From an uncultured Nitrospinaceae bacterium (lineage in GTDB: Bacteria; Nitrospinota; Nitrospinia; Nitrospinales; VA-1): 12,833 bases of DNA. The DNA lies in NCBI GenBank assembly GCA_913043155.1, contig CAJWLY010000024.1, positions 1 through 12,833 on the forward strand. Direction: 5' to 3'. Position 1 is the first letter of the stretch, and every line of letters starts with the position of its first letter. The notes under the pieces were generated by a model, which had not been told where the DNA came from, ran no database searches, and saw only the letters and a list, made by a program, of their open reading frames with translations. The position numbers and the translations under genes were made by a program. Shown here piece by piece: positions 7,893 through 12,833 of the stretch.

Positions 7893-7921
7893 ATTATAGG
7901 TTATCGCCCAATGAAACTCAA
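7893..7921 (-). promoter_or_regulatory. Sigma70-type promoter of the suf operon
   Basis: On the minus strand TTGAGT (complement of 7916-7921) and a perfect TATAAT (complement of 7893-7898) are separated by exactly 17 bases. This places the start of transcription about 20 bases before the first codon of the Nfu-fusion gene. No other good promoter is seen upstream of the operon. I see no recognisable IscR or SufR operator overlapping it, though such sites are hard to call by eye. Confidence 0.75.
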
Positions 7922-8242
7922 ACGACCGCACCCTCAACTGACCAACTCATAAGATGCGTTCTAACTCTCAAGGTTCCTTGGAATTTTAATAAGACCAACC
8001 ACTTGCAGAATCAACCCCGAGGGATTCATTTTTGCTATTTTCCCGTTTGCAGGCTGGAAAATTGGGATTCAGGAGACAGGGGCAATTTAAACTATTCATG
8101 TGCATAATCCAAACAAAAAGGTTATAATCACCCCAATCAAGGTACGGATTTTATAGGGGAAATGTTTGTTTCACAGTTTTGAGTCTGTGCCATTCTCGCC
8201 CCTGACGGGCCAGCGGCTAAAGTACTCCTGAGGTGAATCCCT
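7922..8242. promoter_or_regulatory. Divergent regulatory region between the suf operon and moaA
   Basis: No gene is supported in this stretch. It holds a perfect 7-bp inverted repeat, ATTTTCC (8037-8043) and GGAAAAT (8056-8062), with a 12-base spacer. This could be an operator or a hairpin. It also holds a TATAAT at 8123-8128 on the plus strand, which may be the moaA -10 element although no good -35 lies at the right distance. The moaA leader from about 8135 carries two small hairpins, CACAG/CTGTG (8172-8189) and GCCC/GGGC (8198-8210). Neither is followed by a T tract. I cannot match the leader to the molybdenum-cofactor riboswitch consensus. Confidence 0.45.
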
Positions 8243-9256
8243 GTGGCTTCTTTGGAAGAACAAAATCAGCCGAAACTGGTCGACGGAAGGGCCCGTAACA
8301 TCGTAAACCTGCGTATTTCCGTCACCGATCGCTGTAATTTTCGCTGCACCTATTGCATGCCCGCGGACAACGTGGAATTCATGCACCGCGACAAACTGCT
8401 CACCTTTGAGGAAATCACGCGCATTGTCCAAATCGCATCGGGAATGGGAATCTGTCGGCTGAGGCTTACCGGCGGTGAACCACTCATGCGGAAGGATCTA
8501 CCGGTTCTCATCCGTATGCTGGCCGAGGTGGAAGGCATTGAAGACATCGCCATGACCACCAACGCGTTTTTCCTCAAAGAACATGCCGAGACTCTGAAGG
8601 AAGCCGGGCTGCAAAGACTCAACATCAGCCTCGATGCGCTCGATCCTGAAAAATTCCGCCACGTCAACCGAAAGGACTGTCTTAACGAAGTGTTAGAGGG
8701 AATTAAAATCGCGGCAGACGTCGGATTCAAATCCATCAAGATCAACGCCGTAGCCATACGGAACTTCTCGGAAACGGAGATCATGCGGCTTGTCGAAATG
8801 GGTCGGTCTGACGGGTTCGAAATCCGGTTTATCGAGTTCATGCCACTGGACTCAGATCAAACGTGGGAACGTGACAAGGTGCTGTTCGGCCATGAGATTG
8901 TGGACTTCATCCGCAAAAAGTATGAACTGATCCCAGTCGAAAATTCCTTAGAAATCGGTCCTGCCAGCGAATATAATTTTGCCGATGGAAAAGGCCGGGT
9001 TGGTATCATCACTGCGGTCAGCAATCCGTTCTGCGACCACTGCAATCGTATCCGCATAACGGCTAACGGGAAATTGCGCACCTGCCTGTTCTCGACCCAT
9101 GAAACCGACCTCAAGGAACTGATTCGAGGCGGAGCGTCTGATGAAGACATCATTAAAACCATTCGCGGAGCCGTACTGAACAAGGAACCTGGCCACAAGA
9201 TCAACCTCGACGACTTCGAACGTCCTCACCGCGCCATGCACGCCATCGGCGGCTAA
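8243..9256 (+). CDS. moaA: GTP 3',8-cyclase MoaA (molybdenum cofactor biosynthesis)
   Basis: MoaA is a radical SAM enzyme that rearranges GTP into 3',8-cyclo-7,8-dihydro-GTP, the first step of molybdopterin synthesis. The 337-residue protein has the N-terminal CX3CX2C motif CNFRCTYCMP (C31, C35, C38) and the SAM-contact run LRLTGGEPL (73-81). The second [4Fe-4S] site is at the C-terminus: C264 and C267 in CDHCNRIR plus C281 in LRTCLF, which binds GTP. The protein ends in the conserved Gly-Gly (HAIGG), which is needed for activity in characterised MoaA. The start is GTG at 8243, with GAGGTG seven bases upstream. It is transcribed away from the suf operon. No other moa, mog or moe gene is in the window. 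Both clusters would depend on the adjacent Fe-S machinery, which may explain the neighbourhood. Confidence 0.97.
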   Translation: MASLEEQNQPKLVDGRARNIVNLRISVTDRCNFRCTYCMPADNVEFMHRDKLLTFEEITRIVQIASGMGICRLRLTGGEPLMRKDLPVLIRMLAEVEGIEDIAMTTNAFFLKEHAETLKEAGLQRLNISLDALDPEKFRHVNRKDCLNEVLEGIKIAADVGFKSIKINAVAIRNFSETEIMRLVEMGRSDGFEIRFIEFMPLDSDQTWERDKVLFGHEIVDFIRKKYELIPVENSLEIGPASEYNFADGKGRVGIITAVSNPFCDHCNRIRITANGKLRTCLFSTHETDLKELIRGGASDEDIIKTIRGAVLNKEPGHKINLDDFERPHRAMHAIGG

Positions 9257-9452
9257 TTGTTTCACTTTCCATTACGTCAACTATCTCTCGCTTTGCTTTT
9301 GTGCGTGCAGTTCTTGTGTTGGAAAAAGACTTTTCCCTCGATCACCCTACTCTTAAGTTCTCATTTCTAATAACTTAATAACAAACCGCAGAAACCGGCT
9401 TAAAAAGTTCGTGAACAATTTATCACTTGCATAAAAACTCTAATGGTTCGGG
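9257..9452. other. Non-coding stretch downstream of moaA
   Basis: This AT-rich interval has no supported gene. It contains a short low-GC hairpin, GGAAAA/TTTTCC (9321-9336), with no T tract, and a near-palindrome GTTCGTGAAC around 9409-9418. I see no clear terminator immediately after moaA, so moaA transcripts may run on to the strong terminator at 9530. Confidence 0.5.
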
Positions 9453-9570
9453 TTGACTATCCATATTCACTTAGTGACTATGAGTAATCACGAGGGATTG
9501 ATCGTGTGATTCCTTCAATACCTCCTCCGGAATCCGGGAGCATACCCTCTGCTCCCGGATTCTTTCTTTC
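9453..9570 (+). ncRNA. Candidate small RNA with its own promoter and terminator
   Basis: A self-contained transcription unit is suggested in the moaA-larE gap. A promoter-like pair, TTGACT (9453-9458) and GACTAT (9476-9481), is spaced by 17 bases. About 85 bases of predicted transcript follow, ending in the terminator at 9530-9570. The predicted RNA starts near 9487. Just at its 5' end is a stem CACGA/TCGTG (about 9490-9507) with an 8-base loop. Then comes a probably unpaired pyrimidine run, ATACCTCCTCC (9518-9528), complementary to Shine-Dalgarno sequences, and then the terminator hairpin. The -35 match is strong (5 of 6) and the -10 is weak (3 of 6). It could instead be only the moaA 3' region or the larE leader. 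No known RNA family is recognised. Confidence 0.4.
9530..9570 (+). terminator. Strong intrinsic terminator
   Basis: A perfect 13-bp GC-rich stem, GAATCCGGGAGCA (9530-9542) with TGCTCCCGGATTC (9550-9562), closes a 7-base loop and is followed by TTTCTTTC. The T tract lies only on the plus-strand side, so it ends rightward transcription. It separates moaA (or the candidate small RNA) from larE. Confidence 0.85.
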
Positions 9571-9582
9571 ACTCCCACCTTG

Positions 9583-9591
9583 TGCTATTCT
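9583..9591 (+). promoter_or_regulatory. Possible extended -10 promoter of larE
   Basis: TGCTATTCT has the TGn extension followed by a 4-of-6 match to TATAAT. It sits just after the terminator and would place the transcription start about 30 bases before the larE ATG. No good -35 is present. It is offered because larE follows a strong terminator and must have some promoter of its own. Confidence 0.3.
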
Positions 9592-9627
9592 GCATCAAGT
9601 TGACAACTCCCTTAGAAGTTTTTTCCG

Positions 9628-10503
9628 ATGTCGTTGGATAAAAAACGTCTTTCCCTGGAATCCAGGATCGCCAAGCTGGGTAGTGCCCTGATAGCTTTTT
9701 CAGGCGGGGTGGACAGCACGGTGGTGCTAGCCGTGGCCCATAAGGTTCTGGGCAACCGGGTGCTCGCGGTGACGGCAGAATCGGAAAGCGTTCCCGCACG
9801 TGAACTGGAAGTTGCCCACCAGCTGACCCGCGTCCTTGGCATACAGCACCTTGTGATACCAACCGAGGAAACCTCGTTACCCGAATATCTGAAGAACCCG
9901 GAAAACCGTTGCTACTACTGCAAAACGGAACTCTACAACAAGCTGTCGCAAATCGCTGCCGAGCACAATCTTGCTTACGTTCTTAATGGAATCAACCGGG
10001 ATGATTTAGGAGACCATCGTCCGGGGATCACCGCCGCCCGAGAAGCAGGCGTATTGAGCCCGCTCTCGGATACCGGACTCACCAAGCAAGACGTACGTGA
10101 CCTGGCTCGCGAGATGAATCTCCCCAACTGGGAAAAACCTGCACTGGCCTGCCTTTCCTCTCGCGTACCTTATGGTCAGCCAATCACCATGGAGAAACTT
10201 TCCATGATCGAACGAGCCGAAAACCTTCTTCTTGATGCGGGGTTCCAACAAGTTCGCGTGCGTCATCACGGAGACACAGCCCGCATCGAACTGCCACGGG
10301 AAGACATTCCGGTCCTGTTTCAAAACGGACTCGCCGAGAAAATTAGTCACCAACTACGTGAAGTCGGATTTTCATATATTACGGTAGATATTGAAGGATA
10401 TCGTTCTGGAAGTTTAAACGAAATTTTAGCCCCTTGTAACCAAACCGAATTTGAAAATGGGAAAGGACCATCAACGAATGTGGGAAGTCGAACTCAAACC
10501 TGA
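9628..10503 (+). CDS. larE: LarE-type ATP-dependent sulfur insertase (nickel-pincer nucleotide cofactor)
   Basis: LarE adenylates a carboxylate of pyridinium biscarboxylate mononucleotide and replaces it with thiocarboxylate on the way to the nickel-pincer cofactor of lactate racemase-type enzymes. The 291-residue protein has the PP-loop motif FSGGVDST (24-31), NRCYYCKTELY (94-103 region) with C95 and C98, GINRDDLGDHRPG, and PALACLSSRVPYG with C175. C175 aligns by eye with the sacrificial C176 of Lactiplantibacillus plantarum LarE. Three cysteines (C95, C98, C175) are the pattern of the [4Fe-4S] LarE described in Thermotoga maritima, so this enzyme is probably catalytic rather than sacrificial. 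The ATG at 9628 has only a weak AGAAG upstream. No larA, larB or larC is in the window. The C-terminal tail after GSLNE is poorly conserved in appearance and overlaps the next gene. Confidence 0.9.
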   Translation: MSLDKKRLSLESRIAKLGSALIAFSGGVDSTVVLAVAHKVLGNRVLAVTAESESVPARELEVAHQLTRVLGIQHLVIPTEETSLPEYLKNPENRCYYCKTELYNKLSQIAAEHNLAYVLNGINRDDLGDHRPGITAAREAGVLSPLSDTGLTKQDVRDLAREMNLPNWEKPALACLSSRVPYGQPITMEKLSMIERAENLLLDAGFQQVRVRHHGDTARIELPREDIPVLFQNGLAEKISHQLREVGFSYITVDIEGYRSGSLNEILAPCNQTEFENGKGPSTNVGSRTQT

Positions 10504-10711
10504 AATCAAAAAAGAGTTAAAGGATCCGGAAAAATTCGCCAAGGGGATGGCGAAAGTGTACAACGGGATAACCATCACCATGGTGGGTGTGGGGATGATG
10601 TTCATCCTTTATTTCACACGACCGGAGCACGTTCTGCACCCGTTATGGATTCAGCTGCTGGGGCTGGCAGTCGCCGGCTGGGGTGAGTGGCAGAAGTTCA
10701 AGGCGAAGTAG
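10478..10711 (+). CDS. Small two-helix membrane protein of unknown function
   Basis: This 77-residue protein is not recognised. It opens with a charged amphipathic segment, MWEVELKPEIKKELKDPEKF, then two hydrophobic stretches likely to be membrane helices. These are residues about 31-46 (ITITMVGVGMMFILYF) and about 55-68 (PLWIQLLGLAVAGW), with a short loop between and a basic tail (KFKAK). The ATG at 10478 is preferred because AAAGGA lies ten bases upstream. An in-frame ATG at 10457 and TTG at 10451 would add 7 and 9 residues but have no ribosome site. It overlaps the 3' end of larE by 26 bp in another frame, which suggests translational coupling and one transcript. The composition and membrane pattern look like a real protein rather than a shadow frame. 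Confidence 0.72.
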   Translation: MWEVELKPEIKKELKDPEKFAKGMAKVYNGITITMVGVGMMFILYFTRPEHVLHPLWIQLLGLAVAGWGEWQKFKAK

Positions 10712-10720
10712 GGTTGACAG

Positions 10721-10745
10721 TCCCGCCTAAAATGAATTTGCGGGG
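10721..10745 (+). terminator. Possible weak terminator after the larE unit
   Basis: TCCCGC (10721-10726) can pair with GCGGGG (10740-10745) around a 13-base loop, followed by the T-containing sequence GAATTTGATTT. It lies in the 97-bp convergent gap between the membrane-protein gene and proC, where a terminator is expected, but stem and T tract are both poor. Confidence 0.3.
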
Positions 10746-10808
10746 GAATTTGATTTATATCGCCGGTGTAACTCAGAAATATAGCGCATAAACTTTTACA
10801 ACGTAGTA

Positions 10809-11678
10809 CTACTCTCCACCATCTTCGGACATATTCCTGTCGGTTTTAGCAGAGGTTTTCCCAAGCGCCATGGACCGCCGAGTGGCGTTCTCTACGGCAT
10901 TCATCAGTGTGGTGCGCAATCCCCCCTCCTCAAGGGCGTGCAGCCCGGAAATCGTGGTGCCTCCCGGGGAAGTCACCATGTCCTTGAGTTCACCGGGATG
11001 TTTTCCGCTTTCCCGAGCGAGCTTGGCAGATCCCAATACGGTCTGCACAGTCAGAATATTGGCAACCTCCCGCGAAAGCCCCATTTTCACCCCGGCATCG
11101 GACAGCGCTTCGATGATCATAAAAATATACGCGGGACCACTTCCGCTCAGACCCGTGACTGCATCGATGTGGCCTTCCTCGACATCAACAGTTCGCCCGA
11201 TCGCCTCAAAAATGCGGTGGACGATTTTCATCTCCGTCTTGGTCACATGCTCACTTCTACAAATGGCAGTCACACCTTCCTGCACTAGCGCGGGCGTATT
11301 AGGCATGGTTCGAACTACGGGAACCTTCTTCTCGCTCTTACCATCCAAGATCTCTTCGATAAGGCTGATAGGCACGCCCGCCGCCACGGAGACAATGAGT
11401 TTTTCTCCGTCCACAAGGTCAGCAAAATTCTTTAGAATTTTTTTCACTGACTGCGGCTTTACAGCAATAACCAGAATATCGCTCTTCTGGACCAGTTCGC
11501 GGTTATCAGAAGTCGTCTTGACCTTATATTCAGAGTGCATGTACTCCAACCGTTCCGAAATCGGATCGGACACAAGAATATTTTTCGCTTCGATGAACGA
11601 GGCGGTGATGAGGCCATTAACCATGGCTTCAGCCATGTTACCGCCCCCAATGAACCCCAGTTTTTTATTAGTCAACAC
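10809..11678 (-). CDS. proC: Pyrroline-5-carboxylate reductase
   Basis: ProC reduces 1-pyrroline-5-carboxylate to proline using NAD(P)H, the last step of proline synthesis. The 289-residue protein begins with the Rossmann motif LGFIGGGNMAEAM (7-19). It has VIAVKPQ, the family run RTMPNTPALV, and the C-terminal dimerisation-domain signatures VTGLSGSGPAYIF and TSPGGTTISGL that form the substrate site. Length is slightly above the usual 270 or so because of a polar tail (KTSAKTDRNMSEDGGE). The start is GTG at 11678, with GGGAG about ten bases upstream; no in-frame ATG is nearby. It lies 79 bp after yggS on the same strand, a pairing common across bacteria. Confidence 0.97.
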   Translation of the reverse strand: MLTNKKLGFIGGGNMAEAMVNGLITASFIEAKNILVSDPISERLEYMHSEYKVKTTSDNRELVQKSDILVIAVKPQSVKKILKNFADLVDGEKLIVSVAAGVPISLIEEILDGKSEKKVPVVRTMPNTPALVQEGVTAICRSEHVTKTEMKIVHRIFEAIGRTVDVEEGHIDAVTGLSGSGPAYIFMIIEALSDAGVKMGLSREVANILTVQTVLGSAKLARESGKHPGELKDMVTSPGGTTISGLHALEEGGLRTTLMNAVENATRRSMALGKTSAKTDRNMSEDGGE

Positions 11679-11757
11679 TGATGATGATCTCCCAATGATT
11701 TAAAATCCGCGACGAAATTTCATCCCGTGCGGTATTTACGGGCAACGTTCAAACAAA

Positions 11758-12471
11758 TCAACCCACCATGCCCTGTCGCTCGGACGGACGCGGTCCAAAA
11801 ATTGCGGTGCCCACACGTACTAGGGTCGCCCCTTCTTCCACGGCCACCTCGTAATCGCCGGACATGCCCATCGATAATTCGTCGAGCGAAACGCCGCCCC
11901 GTGTCTCAATCCCAGAACAGGCATCACGCAACTCGCGCAACCGGACATAATAAACCCGCGACCGCTCGGGATCTGGATCGTAAGGTGGAATCGTCATCAA
12001 CCCGCGAATCCGCACGCCTTCTAGAGGTGCTACAGCGCGAATAGTTTCAGGCAATGCCTCTGGGTCAATTCCGAATTTCGACGCTTCTCCAGACACATTG
12101 ACCTGCAGAAGAATCGGCATGACTTCGTTGCGCGCCGCAGCTTTCTCATGAATCGCTTCAGCCAAAGCTGCGCTGTCCACCGAGTGGACCAGGTCAAACA
12201 GGCCAAACACATATTTGATTTTGTTTTTCTGCAGGTGGCCTATGAAATGCCATTCGAAGCCCTTGTGTCCAAGAGATTCGATTTTCTCTCTGGCTTCCTG
12301 AACCTTATTTTCGCCGAACACAACTGCACTGGCCTTTTTAGCTTCGGCGATCAATCCGACTTCAATCTGCTTGGTCACTACAACAAGTCGAACACTTTCA
12401 GGGTCGCGCCCGGATCTTTTGGCCGCTTCGCTGATACGGTATTTCACCTGTACAAGATTTTCGGCAATCAA
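11758..12471 (-). CDS. yggS: YggS-family PLP homeostasis protein
   Basis: YggS (PLPBP) binds pyridoxal 5'-phosphate without known catalysis and helps balance free PLP and amino acid pools. The 237-residue protein fits the family. K34 in LVVVTKQIE is the PLP lysine. GENKVQE, EWHFIGHLQKNK (about residues 73-84), HSVDS, LLQVNVSGE, RGLMTIPP, and the C-terminal SMGMSGDYEVAVEEGATLVR followed by GTAIFGPR are all present in order. The start is a TTG at 12471. A stop codon lies four codons upstream in frame, AAGG sits seven bases before the TTG, and MIAENLVQV is the expected family N-terminus. It lies 81 bp after the P-II gene and 79 bp before proC, and the three are likely one operon. Confidence 0.96.
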   Translation of the reverse strand: MIAENLVQVKYRISEAAKRSGRDPESVRLVVVTKQIEVGLIAEAKKASAVVFGENKVQEAREKIESLGHKGFEWHFIGHLQKNKIKYVFGLFDLVHSVDSAALAEAIHEKAAARNEVMPILLQVNVSGEASKFGIDPEALPETIRAVAPLEGVRIRGLMTIPPYDPDPERSRVYYVRLRELRDACSGIETRGGVSLDELSMGMSGDYEVAVEEGATLVRVGTAIFGPRPSERQGMVG

Positions 12472-12552
12472 GGAAAAGCCTTAACAATCGAAACAAGCAA
12501 GATAGGAAAATAGATGACCTATTCTCTGGTTACAGGAACTCAGGCCAACACC

Positions 12553-12833
12553 TCAATAGAGCGCCTGCTTACCACGTTCGCCGGTACGGACGCGAACCGC
12601 TTCCTCAACCGGAAGGACGAATATCTTTCCGTCGCCGAGGTTTCCGGTTCGTGCAGTCTGAACCAGAGTTTCGACCACCTCCTCAACCGCCTCGTCTTCC
12701 AAGACAATTGTAAGTTCGACGCGGGGTTTAAACTGGGGGACCTTGTCCTCTGCCGACTGATACTGACTCAGCGGTTTCCCAATTCCCTTAGCATCGATGA
12801 TCGACAACCCTGGAACTCCAAGCTCGAATAATT
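12553..12833 (-). CDS. P-II family signalling protein with unusual T-loop (5' end cut by window edge)
   Basis: P-II proteins are trimeric sensors of ATP/ADP and 2-oxoglutarate that bind and regulate nitrogen or carbon transport and metabolism targets. About 92 residues are visible; roughly 20 N-terminal residues lie outside. The B-loop TGNLGDGKIFVLPVEEAV and the C-loop VRVRTGERG match classical GlnB/GlnK closely, so nucleotide binding is expected. The T-loop does not: classical GFGRQKG is GIGKPLS here. Residues aligning with Q39 and K58 (2-oxoglutarate pocket) appear to be P and R, and the uridylylated Y51 is not at its usual place (SAEDK instead of GAEY). The apparent start TTG at 12807 is internal, since coding continues upstream to the edge. 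It probably begins the operon with yggS and proC. No amt or glnA gene is visible. Confidence 0.88.
   Translation of the reverse strand, partial: LFELGVPGLSIIDAKGIGKPLSQYQSAEDKVPQFKPRVELTIVLEDEAVEEVVETLVQTARTGNLGDGKIFVLPVEEAVRVRTGERGKQALY

Noticed and set aside
7892..8107. Short plus-strand open frame in the suf-moaA gap
   Set aside because: Low-complexity translation with no motif, located over the suf promoter, and no ribosome site; treated as non-coding.
8130..8242. Molybdenum-cofactor riboswitch upstream of moaA
   Set aside because: I could not find the conserved segments of the Moco motif as I know it; only small local hairpins are visible, so it is left as an unclassified leader.
9321..9336. 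Terminator after moaA (GGAAAA/TTTTCC hairpin)
   Set aside because: The stem is only 6 bp and mostly A-T, and no T tract follows; the strong terminator is at 9530.
10870..11703. A 277-residue plus-strand frame opposite proC
   Set aside because: Serine- and threonine-rich shadow of proC with no motifs; ProC signatures on the minus strand are unambiguous.

Overview
The window is ordinary-looking chromosomal DNA from a bacterium of roughly balanced base composition. There are no phage, plasmid, transposon, CRISPR, tRNA or rRNA signals. Its core is a complete SUF iron-sulfur cluster assembly operon on the minus strand. Next to it lie radical-SAM and sulfur-cofactor genes (amrS, moaA, larE) and a housekeeping cluster (P-II protein, yggS, proC). 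A SufU-type scaffold, an IscU-like/Nfu fusion and no SufE or SufA point away from the well-known gammaproteobacterial suf layout. A Nitrospinota-like or related non-proteobacterial lineage is possible, but this is a low-confidence guess from gene content.

Region 1 (1-7921, minus strand) reads, in transcription order: a sigma70-type promoter (7893-7921), a degenerate-IscU/Nfu fusion gene, sufB, sufC, sufD, sufS, sufU, amrS (radical SAM enzyme of the AmmeMemoRadiSam family) and the 5' third of serS, which runs off the left edge. SufBCD form the scaffold complex. SufS and SufU mobilise sulfur from cysteine. The Nfu-domain protein is a likely carrier. AmrS needs a [4Fe-4S] cluster, so it is a plausible client of the operon it follows.

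Region 2 (7867-10745, plus strand) begins with a 376-bp divergent promoter region, then moaA (first step of molybdenum cofactor synthesis). A 371-bp gap follows, with a strong intrinsic terminator and a candidate small RNA. Then come larE (sulfur insertase for the nickel-pincer cofactor, with the three-cysteine pattern of [4Fe-4S] LarE) and a small two-helix membrane protein overlapping its 3' end. MoaA, and probably this LarE, also carry Fe-S clusters, so most of the window concerns making or using Fe-S clusters and sulfur.

Region 3 (10809-12833, minus strand) reads P-II-like regulator (cut by the right edge), yggS, proC. yggS-proC is a common bacterial pairing. The P-II protein keeps its nucleotide-binding loops but has an altered T-loop.

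I see no clearly novel multi-gene system. The items most worth a second look are the candidate small RNA with an anti-Shine-Dalgarno-like stretch between moaA and larE, the scaffold-dead IscU/Nfu fusion heading the suf operon, the unusual P-II T-loop, and the membrane protein overlapping larE.
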